Source: DASPKX01 sp035627835
Lineage (GTDB): Bacteria; Verrucomicrobiota; Verrucomicrobiia; Limisphaerales; SXQI01
Assembly: GCA_035627835.1 (NCBI GenBank)
Contig: DASPKX010000182.1
Span: 24,009 to 88,008, forward strand
DNA length: 64,000 nt
Direction of reading: 5' to 3'
Shown: positions 24,287 to 34,581 of the stretch, one piece after another
Numbering within the stretch: position 1 is the first letter of the stretch
Layout: each line of letters starts with the position of its first letter
Made by a program: the position numbers and the translations under genes
Notes under the pieces: model-generated
Databases searched by the model: none
Seen by the model: the letters and a program-made list of their open reading frames with translations, nothing else
Told to the model about the DNA's origin: nothing

Positions 24287-24778
24287 ATGGGGATTAGACG
24301 TGAGGCGCGTGAGCGCGCGGTTCAGTTTCTTTTTCAGTACGACCTGAACAAGCCGGAGAACATTGAGGAAGCGCTCGCGCAATTCTGGGATTCCCAGCGC
24401 GCAGAGGCGATCAACGAGGAGCGCGGCCCCGCCCGTTGGGGCGAGCAGGTCGAGCTTCCTCCCCCCACCACCGAGGAAGTCGCTCTCCGCGAGTTCGCCG
24501 AACCGCTCATCCGCGGCACCGTCCAGCACCTGGAGGAAATCGACGGCAAGATCAAGCAGGTCGCCAAGAACTGGGATCTTAACCGCATGGCCACGGTCGA
24601 TCGCAATGTGCTTCGGCTTGCCATATACGAAATGCTCCACCGCGACGACATCCCTCCCGTTGTAAGCATTAATGAAGCGGTGGACATCGCCAAAAAATTC
24701 TCCACGGACGACAGCGGCAAGTTCGTCAACGGTATCCTCGACAAGATCAAGGGGGAAGTGCTCCGCCCTGCCCGGTGA
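24287..24778 (+). CDS. nusB: Transcription antitermination factor NusB
   Basis: 163 residues: MGIRREARERAVQFLFQYDL start, an acidic insertion of about 40 residues, then EFAEPLIRGTVQHLEEIDGK and WDLNRMATVDRNVLRLAIYE, INEAVDIAKKFSTDDSGKFV and NGILDKI. These are the RNA-binding and NusE-contacting motifs of NusB. It works with NusE (S10) in rRNA antitermination. NusB is often beside ribH, which is absent here. The stop is 20 bp from the stop of the convergent thioredoxin gene. Confidence 0.95.
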   Translation: MGIRREARERAVQFLFQYDLNKPENIEEALAQFWDSQRAEAINEERGPARWGEQVELPPPTTEEVALREFAEPLIRGTVQHLEEIDGKIKQVAKNWDLNRMATVDRNVLRLAIYEMLHRDDIPPVVSINEAVDIAKKFSTDDSGKFVNGILDKIKGEVLRPAR

Positions 24779-24798
24779 GTCTTGCAACAAGCCGCAGG

Positions 24799-25848
24799 CT
24801 ATTCCTCTGCCAGCAACGCTTGCACTTTGGCCGAAAGGTTCTCGCCCGCCTTCAGGTCACGCACGATTCCCTTCTTGTCCACAAGCCACATGGAGGGAAT
24901 TCCAGTGATCCCAAATTCGCGGCCATAACGATTGTTCCACCGAAGCCCGTCAAAATACTGCGGCCACGGCATCGCTTCTTTCTGGATGTAGTTCACGAGC
25001 CGGGCGCGATTATCGTCAAATGAGATGCCGATGATCTCGAATCCTTTGCTGTTCAGCTCAGCGTAGGTCTTCTTCACGTTCGGCATGGCCGCAAGGCACG
25101 GTCCGCACCACGTTGCCCAGAAGTCAATCAGCACCACCTTCCCTTTCATTTGGGTGATATCCACCGGCTTTCCCTGCACGCTGGTGAACTTCAGCGACAT
25201 CGGTTGGCCCACGATGTCCATGCGATTCAGGAATCCCGCAGCTTTCCCCTTGAGCGCTGGCTCCGCGATCAAACTAGATGCGATGTCGCTGTAGATTTCC
25301 CGCGCCGCATCCTTCTTAAGCCCTCGAGCCGCGGTGTGCAGGAGATCATACACTCGCGGCTCATACGGAAAGTCCTTCTGCAACTCACGCGCCCCACGGG
25401 CTAACGCTTCATGGTCGACGGCATTCGAGGCCCCTTTAGCCCCTGTGGCCGTTTGCAGCGCCACAGCGCGTGCCTCGAATGCGCTGGTCCGCGCTCCCAT
25501 CTCACTGCCGTAACGAATGGCGAGCAACCGCATCCGCTCCACACTCTTTTTAACCTCCGGGATCTTTGGGTGATCCGGATATTCTTCGGTGAAAGCAATC
25601 GCCTTCTTCACGCTTTCCAAAGCCTGTTGAGCCGCGGAGTTATAGAAACTCGCGCGTTCTTCAGCAGTCGGCGCTCCCTTCCGCCAGTCTTCCGGTGTGG
25701 CGGGCGTTTCCAATCCCTTCTGCAGCTCTGCATACGCTCGATCCGCCTCCGTTTCAGCCGCTGCCTCTTTCTTGGAGCCCCCTATGGTGATGGCTGGCGC
25801 CGTCGTGATGCTCAACAGCACAGCTAACGTGAGAAGGTGTCGAATCAT
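24799..25848 (-). CDS. TlpA/ResA-like thioredoxin with helical N-domain
   Basis: 349 residues with a signal peptide (IRHLLTLAVLLSITTAPAIT). Residues ~30-205 are helical and charged, possibly a TPR-like region. The C-terminal AhpC/TSA-Redoxin fold has KGKVVLIDFWATWCGPCLAA with Cys248 and Cys251, then GFEIIGISFDDNRARLVNYI, the cis-Pro loop GITGIPSMWLVDKKG. It should reduce disulfides in the periplasm, for instance for cytochrome c maturation, consistent with the many cytochrome-type proteins here. The extra helical domain is common in such proteins of Bacteroidetes and the PVC group. Confidence 0.88.
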   Translation of the reverse strand: MIRHLLTLAVLLSITTAPAITIGGSKKEAAAETEADRAYAELQKGLETPATPEDWRKGAPTAEERASFYNSAAQQALESVKKAIAFTEEYPDHPKIPEVKKSVERMRLLAIRYGSEMGARTSAFEARAVALQTATGAKGASNAVDHEALARGARELQKDFPYEPRVYDLLHTAARGLKKDAAREIYSDIASSLIAEPALKGKAAGFLNRMDIVGQPMSLKFTSVQGKPVDITQMKGKVVLIDFWATWCGPCLAAMPNVKKTYAELNSKGFEIIGISFDDNRARLVNYIQKEAMPWPQYFDGLRWNNRYGREFGITGIPSMWLVDKKGIVRDLKAGENLSAKVQALLAEE

Positions 25849-25871
25849 AAAGCCTGGTTAATTGCGGTTCA

Positions 25872-26399
25872 CTATTTAAAGACCACTTTTGCCGCATCGT
25901 CGCGCTTGTAGGAGATCTCCGGGCCAGCCTCCCACGCGCCGTTCTTCATATGCTCTGACTTGAAGTGCAGCGTTCCATCCTCATTCAAGGTGAAAACCGC
26001 CTTCACTTCGGTCACAGTTCCAACCTTCCCGCCCACCTTCTCGTGGGTCACCAGTTTTCCTTTTTCGGTTTTCATCGTCCCGGTCGTGTAGAAGTCCGCA
26101 GTGGTAAAGTAGCCGTAAACAATCGACTCCCGCCCCTCATCCCACACCAGCATGCTTTCACCGGCGTACACCCCGTCGTTCAGGCTGTGAACAATGCGCA
26201 CACCTTGCCCGTTTAGCGCCCGCTCAAAGCGCATCACGTTGATCAATGGACGTTCTGCCGTGGAGTTCTTCAACTCACCCTTGAACGTCTTTCCCAGCAG
26301 AGGCCGGAGCGGCTCCAGCTTTTCATGCAAGGTCGGTTCAGCGGCGGCGACGCTCAGCAACAAGCAGCAGAGGCCAAACACAGATTTGAGCAGATTCAT
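25872..26399 (-). CDS. Secreted lipocalin-like hypothetical protein
   Basis: 175 residues with a signal peptide (MNLLKSVFGLCCLLLSVAAA, cleavage near AAAEPT). The mature part begins LHEKLEPLRPLLGKTFKGEL and alternates beta strands: INVMRFERALNGQGVRIVHS, SMLVWDEGRESIVYGYFTTA, TTGTMKTEKGKLVTHEKVGG, GTLHFKSEHMKNGAWEAGPE. The layout is like DUF1579/lipocalin-type proteins (compare the gene at 38024), but no catalytic or binding residue can be pointed out. It follows the TlpA-like gene on the same strand, with 23 bp between, so the pair is probably co-transcribed. Confidence 0.6.
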   Translation of the reverse strand: MNLLKSVFGLCCLLLSVAAAEPTLHEKLEPLRPLLGKTFKGELKNSTAERPLINVMRFERALNGQGVRIVHSLNDGVYAGESMLVWDEGRESIVYGYFTTADFYTTGTMKTEKGKLVTHEKVGGKVGTVTEVKAVFTLNEDGTLHFKSEHMKNGAWEAGPEISYKRDDAAKVVFK

Positions 26400-26659
26400 A
26401 GGAGTAACTTATGCTCGTCCAATCACCCGCCCCCACGCAAGCAACTTTCCACCGCAGCCCCTCCGCATTCCCAATCTTGCCGTCGTAGACGGCGCATAAC
26501 CGGGGAGTTCCGCCCCCCACCATGCGCGCCTGAGCGGGATAAGCGCCCCCCGACTCGAAGAATTCCTTTTTGCGCAAAGCAGTTTTCGGCCACCCACGAG
26601 GCAACTTTCTACTGTTCCCGACACGATCTTGGGTTAAGATTGGCGGACAGTTACACCCT

Positions 26660-29600
26660 ATGCTTTCCATGCCAGCCCCAGCATTTCTGCGCCTGCTTCT
26701 GATGCTCTTTTGCGCGTTCACCCTTGCGGCTGCCGAGAAAGGGAAACTCAGTTACAATCGCGACATTCGGCCAATCCTGGCGGAGAACTGCCTCGACTGC
26801 CATGGGCAGGATGCACAAGCGCGTAAAGGCGGCCTCCGCCTCGATGTTCGGGAAGACGCGTTAAAGGGTGGGAAATCAGGCGATCCGGCCATTGTTCCTG
26901 GCAAACCGTCCGCAAGCTCATTGATCACTCGCGTGGAGACGCACGACGGAGACGATCTGATGCCTCCCGCCAAAACGGGCAAGCGGCTCACTCCGGAGCA
27001 AATTGCCACCCTCCGCCAATGGATTTCCAGCGGCGCGGAATACGAGGGCCACTGGGCATTCATCGCTCCAGATCGTCCTGGCGTGCCAAAGATTAAGGGG
27101 AACAACAGCAAGCACCCCATCGATGCTTTTGTGCGCGCCCGCCTCGCCAAAGAATCCCTTCAGCCCTCCCCCGAGGCTGCGCCCGAAACCTTGCTCCGCC
27201 GGCTGTCCCTCGATCTCACAGGGCTACCCCCTTCACCTTCAGAGGTGCGGGACTTTGTTAAGGCTCACCAATCCAATCCCAAGGCCGCCTACGCTGATGC
27301 CGTAGAACGGCTGCTAGCTTCACCGCAATTCGGCGAGAAGTGGGCGCGTCATTGGCTCGATGTCGCCCGCTACGCGGACAGTGATGGCTACGAAAAGGAT
27401 CTTCCCCGCAATCAATGGCCGTGGCGCGATTGGGTTATCAACGCCCTAAACGCCGACATGCCTTACAACCAGTTCGTCATTGAGCAGGTTGCCGGCGACC
27501 TCATTCCGAACCGCACCCAGTCACAACTCGTGGCCACTGGCTTCCTCCGCAACGGGATGGTCAACGAGGAAGGCGCCATCATTAACGAGCAGTTCCGCAT
27601 GGAAGGCCTTTTTGATCGGATGGATTGCCTCGGCAAAGCGGTGCTCGGCGTCACCCTCCAATGCGCCCAATGCCACACCCATAAATACGACCCAATCACG
27701 CACGAAGAATATTTCAAAATGTTCGCCTTCCTGAACAATGATTACGAGGCGACTTCATGGATCTATTCCGATGCCGAGGCTCAAGAGATAGCCGTCATCA
27801 AAAAAGGCGTAGCAGAAGCTGAGGCCGCGCTGCAGAAGAACACTCCCGATTGGCAAACGCAGCTTGAAAAGTGGGAAGCGGACGTGAAGACGCAGCAAGT
27901 CGTCTGGAAAAACATTCAGCCTCTCCATCCGGAATGGATCGGCGGCCTCGCGCACCCCGACGTCCTGCCCGACGACTCCGTCCTGACTCTCGGCTTCCGC
28001 CCCACCGAAGGCGAACTGGTCCTGACTGCCACAAACATTCAGACCACGAATCTCACCGCCTTGCGCCTGGAAGCGCTCACCCATGGTGACCTTCCCTTCA
28101 ACGGCCCCGGACGTAGTTACAAAGGAACTTTCGCCGTCAGCGAACTCATCATTGAAGCCCGCAGCCTCGGCACGACCAATGCATGGAAAGCTCTTAAGCT
28201 CGCCAACGCTCTCGCCGACTTCGAGCTTCCTGATCAGCCCATCGATCCATTCTTTAAGAAAGCCGCTGATGACAAACGCCGCGTTGGGCCAGCGTCCTAC
28301 CTCATCGACGGCAAAGACGAGACCGCCTGGGGCACAGATCGTGGCCCGGGCCTCCGCCACCAGGATCTCGTTTGGACCGCGCAATTCGCGACCAACGAAT
28401 GGCCTGCGGGGCCGCTGGAACTTCGCGCCACCTTGAAGTACCGACACGGCGGATCGGACGCCCACGGTCGCCACAACAATTTTCTGGGCCGCTTCCGCAT
28501 CGCAGTCAGCTCCGAGCCGCTTCAAGCGCCTCCACTCCCCCGGGCCGTGGCCCTCGCCCTTCAAACCGAGCCGGCCAAGCGCACGCCTGAGCAGAAATCT
28601 CTCATTTTTAGCCACTGGCGCACCACCGTCCCCGCATTTTCAGAAACAAACGAGAAGATCGTCGCGCTTTGGAAAAAGCATCCCCAGGGCGAATCTCTCC
28701 TCACGTTGGCGCAACGGTCGCCGGAACACCAGCGCAGCACATTCCTTATGGATCGTGGCGCCTGGGATAAACCCAAAGACAAAGTCACTCCTGGCGTTCC
28801 CGCTTTCCTCCACCCCATGCCCAAAGACGCGGGCAGCGATCGGCTCGCGTTTGCGAAATGGCTCGTCGATCCCAAATCGCCCACAACCTCACGCGTGATG
28901 GTCAATCGGGTGTGGCAAGCCATCTTCGGCAATGGCCTCGTCGAAACTCCGGAAGACTTCGGCATTCGCGCGCCGCTGCCGATGCATCCCGACCTGCTCG
29001 ATTGGCTCGCAGTTGAGTTCATGAAGCCGACCTATCGTGTTGCATCCGAAAAGAAAGCGACGCCCTGGTCCACCAAGCACCTCGTGCGCCTCATCGTTCA
29101 CAGCGACACCTACAAACAATCCTCCCGTTCCACTCCGGAGCTGCTGGAGAAGGATCCGCAAAACAAATTCCTCGCCCGCGGCCCTCGTTTCCGCGCCGAA
29201 GCCGAAGTTGTCCGCGACATCGCCCTGCAAGCCTCGGGTCTTCTCAACCCAAGCGTCGGCGGGAAAAGCTTCTACCCGCCAGTGCCCGAAAGCATGTTCG
29301 CGCTCAACTACCTCAAGCTCGACTGGAAAGCCGCCGACGCTCCAGAGCGTTATCGCCGCTCGCTCTACATGTTCCGTCGCCGCTCCATGCCGGATCCGGT
29401 GATGGGCGCGTTCGACGCGCCCAATGGCGATGCCGCTTGCGCGCGCCGCGTCCGATCCAACACGCCTCTTGCCGCGCTCACATCGCTGAACGAGCCCGTC
29501 TTCGTCGAGGCCGCTCAATCCCTGGCGATGCGAGTGCTGCGGGAAGGCAGTTCAACCGACGCAGAACGCGCCGCTTTGGCTTTCCAGCTTTGCACCGCCC

Positions 29601-29818
29601 GCGCTCCCAAGGCTGCGGAAGTGGATGAAATTTTAGCGCTCCTCAAATCGCGCCAGGTTCGTGTGGCCGAAGGCTGGGTTTCGGCCAAAGACCTCGCTTT
29701 TGCCGACGCGAAGAAGATGCCTGAACTCCCCGCTGGCGTTACACCTGCTCAAGCCGCTGCCTGGACAGTGGTCGCGCGCGTGTTGCTGAACCTCGACGAA
29801 ACCGTTACCAAGAACTGA
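26660..29818 (+). CDS. PSD1-type cytochrome protein (DUF1549/DUF1553)
   Basis: Start at 26660 (MLSMPAPAF) gives a signal peptide ending near TLAAAEKG, and Met4 is an alternative. The 1052-residue protein has an N-terminal planctomycete-type cytochrome c domain (SYNRDIRPILAENCLDCHGQ, CxxCH at 44-48). DUF1549 follows, with DLTGLPPSPSEVRDFV, EKWARHWLDVARYADSDGYE and CAQCHTHKYDP. After a middle region carrying two extra beta-rich segments (about 430-640) comes DUF1553 (GSDRLAFAKWLVDPKSPTTSR, RVWQAIFGNGLV, PEDFGIRAPLP, ending in RAPKAAEVDEILAL). Such proteins form pairs with DUF1501 proteins in Planctomycetes and Verrucomicrobia and are thought to be periplasmic electron-transfer or degradative complexes. 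Substrate unknown. Confidence 0.92.
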   Translation: MLSMPAPAFLRLLLMLFCAFTLAAAEKGKLSYNRDIRPILAENCLDCHGQDAQARKGGLRLDVREDALKGGKSGDPAIVPGKPSASSLITRVETHDGDDLMPPAKTGKRLTPEQIATLRQWISSGAEYEGHWAFIAPDRPGVPKIKGNNSKHPIDAFVRARLAKESLQPSPEAAPETLLRRLSLDLTGLPPSPSEVRDFVKAHQSNPKAAYADAVERLLASPQFGEKWARHWLDVARYADSDGYEKDLPRNQWPWRDWVINALNADMPYNQFVIEQVAGDLIPNRTQSQLVATGFLRNGMVNEEGAIINEQFRMEGLFDRMDCLGKAVLGVTLQCAQCHTHKYDPITHEEYFKMFAFLNNDYEATSWIYSDAEAQEIAVIKKGVAEAEAALQKNTPDWQTQLEKWEADVKTQQVVWKNIQPLHPEWIGGLAHPDVLPDDSVLTLGFRPTEGELVLTATNIQTTNLTALRLEALTHGDLPFNGPGRSYKGTFAVSELIIEARSLGTTNAWKALKLANALADFELPDQPIDPFFKKAADDKRRVGPASYLIDGKDETAWGTDRGPGLRHQDLVWTAQFATNEWPAGPLELRATLKYRHGGSDAHGRHNNFLGRFRIAVSSEPLQAPPLPRAVALALQTEPAKRTPEQKSLIFSHWRTTVPAFSETNEKIVALWKKHPQGESLLTLAQRSPEHQRSTFLMDRGAWDKPKDKVTPGVPAFLHPMPKDAGSDRLAFAKWLVDPKSPTTSRVMVNRVWQAIFGNGLVETPEDFGIRAPLPMHPDLLDWLAVEFMKPTYRVASEKKATPWSTKHLVRLIVHSDTYKQSSRSTPELLEKDPQNKFLARGPRFRAEAEVVRDIALQASGLLNPSVGGKSFYPPVPESMFALNYLKLDWKAADAPERYRRSLYMFRRRSMPDPVMGAFDAPNGDAACARRVRSNTPLAALTSLNEPVFVEAAQSLAMRVLREGSSTDAERAALAFQLCTARAPKAAEVDEILALLKSRQVRVAEGWVSAKDLAFADAKKMPELPAGVTPAQAAAWTVVARVLLNLDETVTKN

Positions 29819-29822
29819 TTCT

Positions 29823-31244
<1,422 letters not shown>

Positions 31245-31293
31245 CTCGCCGCTCAGTCGTGACGGACGCGGACGGCTGCTGTCCATTTAATGG

Positions 31294-31310
31294 GGCTCGC
31301 GGTGCGAGCC
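31294..31310. terminator. Hairpin between DUF1501 gene and ABC permease gene
   Basis: GGCTCGC (31294-31300), loop GGT and GCGAGCC (31304-31310) form a perfect 7-bp stem 50 bp after the DUF1501 stop. No U-tract follows. Confidence 0.45.
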
Positions 31311-31332
31311 ACGCCATCCGCTAAGCGGACCA

Positions 31333-32961
31333 ATGGTTTTACTGCCCATAGTTGAGCGCGAGCTGCGAGTCGCCGCTCGGAAAGCAATTACCCATCGCCT
31401 CCGTTGGGTCTTCGGCTTCACTTTGGCTATGCTGCTGGCATGGCAGCTTTTCCTCCTAACCGGCTCGCAAATTCCCGCAGCCGTTCAGGGGCGGAAAGTG
31501 TTCAGCACGCTCGTGGTGATCTGCTTTATTTACGCGATGTTCGTCGGCGCCCGCGCCGCTGATGCTCTCAGCAGCGAGCGCCGCGAAGGAACCCTCGGCC
31601 TCCTCTTCCTCACCGACCTCAGCTCGTTGGACGTGGTCCTCGGCAAACTCGCCGCGAACTCGCTCAATGCCACCTACGGCTTAATTGCTGCGATTCCCTT
31701 CCTCGCGTTCCCGCTGCTGATGGGCGGTGTGACCGGCGCTGAATTTCTACGAGCGGGAGTCGTTCTCCTGAACACCCTGCTTCTCTCGCTGAGTGTCGGC
31801 ATTCTCGTTTCAAGCCTCAGCCAAAACGAGCGCCGCGCGCTCTTCGCAACGGCTGTGATCCTGATCTGCATTGCCATCGGCCCGTTCGCGCTGCTCTATT
31901 ACGTCCTCGACAAATTCCACGCCTCCTTCTTCGGAGCGTCTGAGATGGAGGTGGCAGGTGTCATCCTCGGTCTTGGGCCTGCGCTCGGTATCGTGGACCT
32001 CGTTGCCCCGCTCGGTCCTACTCGCATCCCTTCCCAGCTCATCTGGGGCAACCAACTCTTCTTGTTGTTGGCGAGTCTGGCGCTGATCAGAGCCAGCAAC
32101 GTCATGCTCGCCCGCAGATGGAGTGATCGTCCTGCAAGCGCATTAATCGCCCGCATTCGCCTCTGGTGGCACGAACTTCTGCACGGCACTGGCGCCGCTC
32201 GAAAACTCCTTCGACAACGTCTGCTCGACCTGAACCCATTTACCTGGCTAGTGAGCCGCGAGCGCTTGAAACCAGCTTACGCCTGGGGCTTCGTGATCTG
32301 CCTCGCGCTCGTATGGCTCTGGAGTTGGTGGCGTCACTCCGATGTCGTCTTCGACTGGTACCCTGCAGCGCCAACTTTCCTGATCATGCACGCGTTCGCG
32401 AAGCTCTGGGTCGCCTCGGAGGCGAGTCATCGCCTGGTCGAAGACCAGCGGGAGGGGGCCATGGAATTGCTCCTCTCCACCCCCATGACTCCCGAACGAA
32501 TCATTGCAGGCCAATGGGCCGCTTTCCGGCGCCAGTTCGTCCGCCCGTTCCTCTTGTTGTGCGTTCTGGAATGGATCGCGTTCTTTAACAAACTCGAGTG
32601 GTGGGCAATCCTCGGCGTGCAACTCGTCTTCTGGGCCGATCTGGCCGCATTGGTTTACATCGGTCTGTGGAACGGCTTGATCTCCCGCAACCTCACTCAG
32701 GCCCTCCTTCGTGCGGCCGGGCTCATTCTCTTCCTTCCGTGGGCCATCTTTCTCCTCTTTGTCGGGCCGGGCGGGGTCTTCCCGCGCTGGATGGGATTTG
32801 AAAGGTCGGGCAACAGTTTTGCCGCCCGTATGCTCATCTGGACGCTGCTTTCACTCCTCATTTCCTTCGCATGCGGCTATTGGGCTCGCCGCAAACTCAA
32901 CACTCATTTTCGTGCTGCGGTTCTGGCGCGGTTCTCTCGAGCCAAACGCGAGGAAGAATAA
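31333..32961 (+). CDS. ABC-2 type transporter permease
   Basis: A 542-residue protein with about 11-12 hydrophobic segments. It begins VERELRVAARKAITHRLRWV and has FVGARAADALSSERREGTLG early on, which is the ABC-2 permease pattern ('SEREsGTLelLL'). A second similar motif, LVEDQREGAMELLLSTPMTP with EASHRL, occurs near residue 375, so the protein looks like two fused permease halves of the NosY/GldF kind. The partner ATPase is not adjacent. Exported substrate unknown. The following 216 bp contain no clear gene. Confidence 0.75.
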   Translation: MVLLPIVERELRVAARKAITHRLRWVFGFTLAMLLAWQLFLLTGSQIPAAVQGRKVFSTLVVICFIYAMFVGARAADALSSERREGTLGLLFLTDLSSLDVVLGKLAANSLNATYGLIAAIPFLAFPLLMGGVTGAEFLRAGVVLLNTLLLSLSVGILVSSLSQNERRALFATAVILICIAIGPFALLYYVLDKFHASFFGASEMEVAGVILGLGPALGIVDLVAPLGPTRIPSQLIWGNQLFLLLASLALIRASNVMLARRWSDRPASALIARIRLWWHELLHGTGAARKLLRQRLLDLNPFTWLVSRERLKPAYAWGFVICLALVWLWSWWRHSDVVFDWYPAAPTFLIMHAFAKLWVASEASHRLVEDQREGAMELLLSTPMTPERIIAGQWAAFRRQFVRPFLLLCVLEWIAFFNKLEWWAILGVQLVFWADLAALVYIGLWNGLISRNLTQALLRAAGLILFLPWAIFLLFVGPGGVFPRWMGFERSGNSFAARMLIWTLLSLLISFACGYWARRKLNTHFRAAVLARFSRAKREEE

Positions 32962-33178
32962 TTGAACAAACCCCCAACGATTACTGTCCCCACATTGTGA
33001 GCGCCAAACGCACATCTAACTTCAGAGCTGCATCGAGGGCATCCACCCCGCATCATCTTCTGCCCTCTTTTTCTCTTCGCGCCTTTCGTCCGTTGCGTGC
33101 CTCACCAACTCTTTCCGCCGGAGACCAGATTGACATCCAACCCAGCGCCGCCCAAACTATCCACCGTTGAAACAGCGC

Positions 33179-34225
33179 ATGTCCAAAGCACATCTTAACG
33201 CTCTTCGCGCGATAGCCATTCTGTCATGCGTGGCTCTCCCTTTGTGCGCCGCTGATCAACCCGCCCGCAAAGCCCCAGCGGTTGCACCTAAAAGCGCCTC
33301 CGGCAAAATCGAATTTTCCGACCGCAGCGACCAGGCCTTGGTTCCGAAGTCCACTTTCAATGCTGAAGAAGTGGACGGGCCTGTTCGCTCCCGGGCCACC
33401 GATGTCGCTGCGCCCCCTCTGGCGCCCCCGCAGGCCACCGGCGCGCCCTACGACGCCAAAAAAGTTCAGGATCTCCTCGATCGCGAGAAGAATTGGATCT
33501 TCAACAAGCCTGAAGATTTCGGCAAAGACCAGAGCGTTGAGGAAGTCCTGGGTGTGGACTCCATCGGCGGTCCTGAGAAGGAAGAATACTCGAGCCGATT
33601 TGAACGATTTCTGAAGGAAGGCCCGGAGCAGCCAGGCAGGCTTGGCAACTCGCGGGATCGAGAGCGTGACCGCGAGCGCGATTCAAGCCCGGAGGATAAT
33701 GAAAACGGCCTCGGAGAAGATTTCAGCCTAAGATTTCTTCTTAACCAGGAGAAAGCAGACAACACCGCCATTGTGGAAGCCGCTGGCGACAAGCGCCAAA
33801 ACGGCATTCTCGGTCGTCCCGGCGAGCAGCTCCGCGTAAACAGCCCTCTCGCGCGCGGTATTGAACGCCCTGATGCGGACGCCACACGCTTTCAGCAAAT
33901 CCGCCCGCTCGACGTTAACAAGCTGATTACAGATCCCACGCGAGGCCCTGCAGACAGCCAAAACGCTCTGAAGGATGGCGGGCGGCAGGCATTCACGCCC
34001 ACGTTTGGCGGCGGCCCCACAAAGGATATGGACCGCATCCTGGAATCCACTCGCGAGACCCTCGCCCCGCCCGTAAATGCCCGAGCTGGAGGCCTGGAAT
34101 CTCTTGGCGGCGGCGCCTTCAACGCAGGCGCTGCGAAATCCATTGCAACTCCCCCACCCGTGCAGGAAGCCCGGCGGCCTGAGCACAAACCCGCTGTGCT
34201 GCCGATTCCGCGCCGCACATTCTAA
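33179..34225 (+). CDS. Secreted, largely disordered protein
   Basis: The Met at 33179 (MSKAHLNALRA) gives a signal peptide (hydrophobic core IAILSCVALPLCAA, cleavage near LCAADQ), and an earlier Met at 33167 is possible. The 348-residue product is dominated by Pro, Ala, Asp, Glu, Arg and Gly. It includes a run of charged residues around residue 160 (RDRERDRERDSSPED) and many turn-forming segments (NSPLARGIERPDADATRFQQ). I recognise no domain. Most of the chain is likely disordered. It may be a periplasmic or surface linker protein, but no function can be given. Confidence 0.6.
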   Translation: MSKAHLNALRAIAILSCVALPLCAADQPARKAPAVAPKSASGKIEFSDRSDQALVPKSTFNAEEVDGPVRSRATDVAAPPLAPPQATGAPYDAKKVQDLLDREKNWIFNKPEDFGKDQSVEEVLGVDSIGGPEKEEYSSRFERFLKEGPEQPGRLGNSRDRERDRERDSSPEDNENGLGEDFSLRFLLNQEKADNTAIVEAAGDKRQNGILGRPGEQLRVNSPLARGIERPDADATRFQQIRPLDVNKLITDPTRGPADSQNALKDGGRQAFTPTFGGGPTKDMDRILESTRETLAPPVNARAGGLESLGGGAFNAGAAKSIATPPPVQEARRPEHKPAVLPIPRRTF

Positions 34226-34270
34226 CATTTTCCTGTTGCCGCCGCTTGCGCCGCTCGCGAAGTTCTCCGC

Positions 34271-34564
34271 ATGAGTTCGGTCCAAGCGCTCCTCTGGGTA
34301 TATATTGTGCTCCTCATTGTTGGAGGGGTGATGGGTTTTGTTAAAGCTGGCAGCAAAGTTTCGTTGATTGCTTCGGCTCTTTCCGCCGCTGTCCTCGCGC
34401 TTTTTGCCACAGGTGTTTGGCCACTGCGCTTTCTGTGGATTGTTCTTGCGCTGCTGCTGGTCATGTTCATCAGGCGATACGGGCTCACGCGGAAATTCAT
34501 GCCTGCAGGGCTGATGATCGTCCTCACCGTGGCCATTCTTGTGGCCCAGTTCGTTCTTCGTTAG
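34271..34564 (+). CDS. TMEM14/UPF0136 family membrane protein
   Basis: 97 residues in three or four TM helices. The start MSSVQALLWVYIVLLIVGGV and the motif GGVMGFVKAGSKVSLIASAL match the TMEM14 family pattern (GG..GY.KAGS..SLiaG). A basic tail loop RRYGLTRKFMPAGLM separates the last helix. Bacterial homologues have no defined role. It lies 17 bp upstream of the HrpB gene on the same strand, which may be transcribed together with it. Confidence 0.85.
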   Translation: MSSVQALLWVYIVLLIVGGVMGFVKAGSKVSLIASALSAAVLALFATGVWPLRFLWIVLALLLVMFIRRYGLTRKFMPAGLMIVLTVAILVAQFVLR

Positions 34565-34581
34565 CCAGCAAAGGCTCAGAA

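Noticed and set aside
27755..28615. Minus-strand open frame of 286 codons
   Set aside because: Antisense to the PSD1 cytochrome gene and without family features.
33600..33720. Short repeated Arg/Glu/Asp codons, considered as a possible CRISPR or tandem repeat
   Set aside because: It is a brief low-complexity stretch inside a coding sequence, without regular repeat and spacer units.
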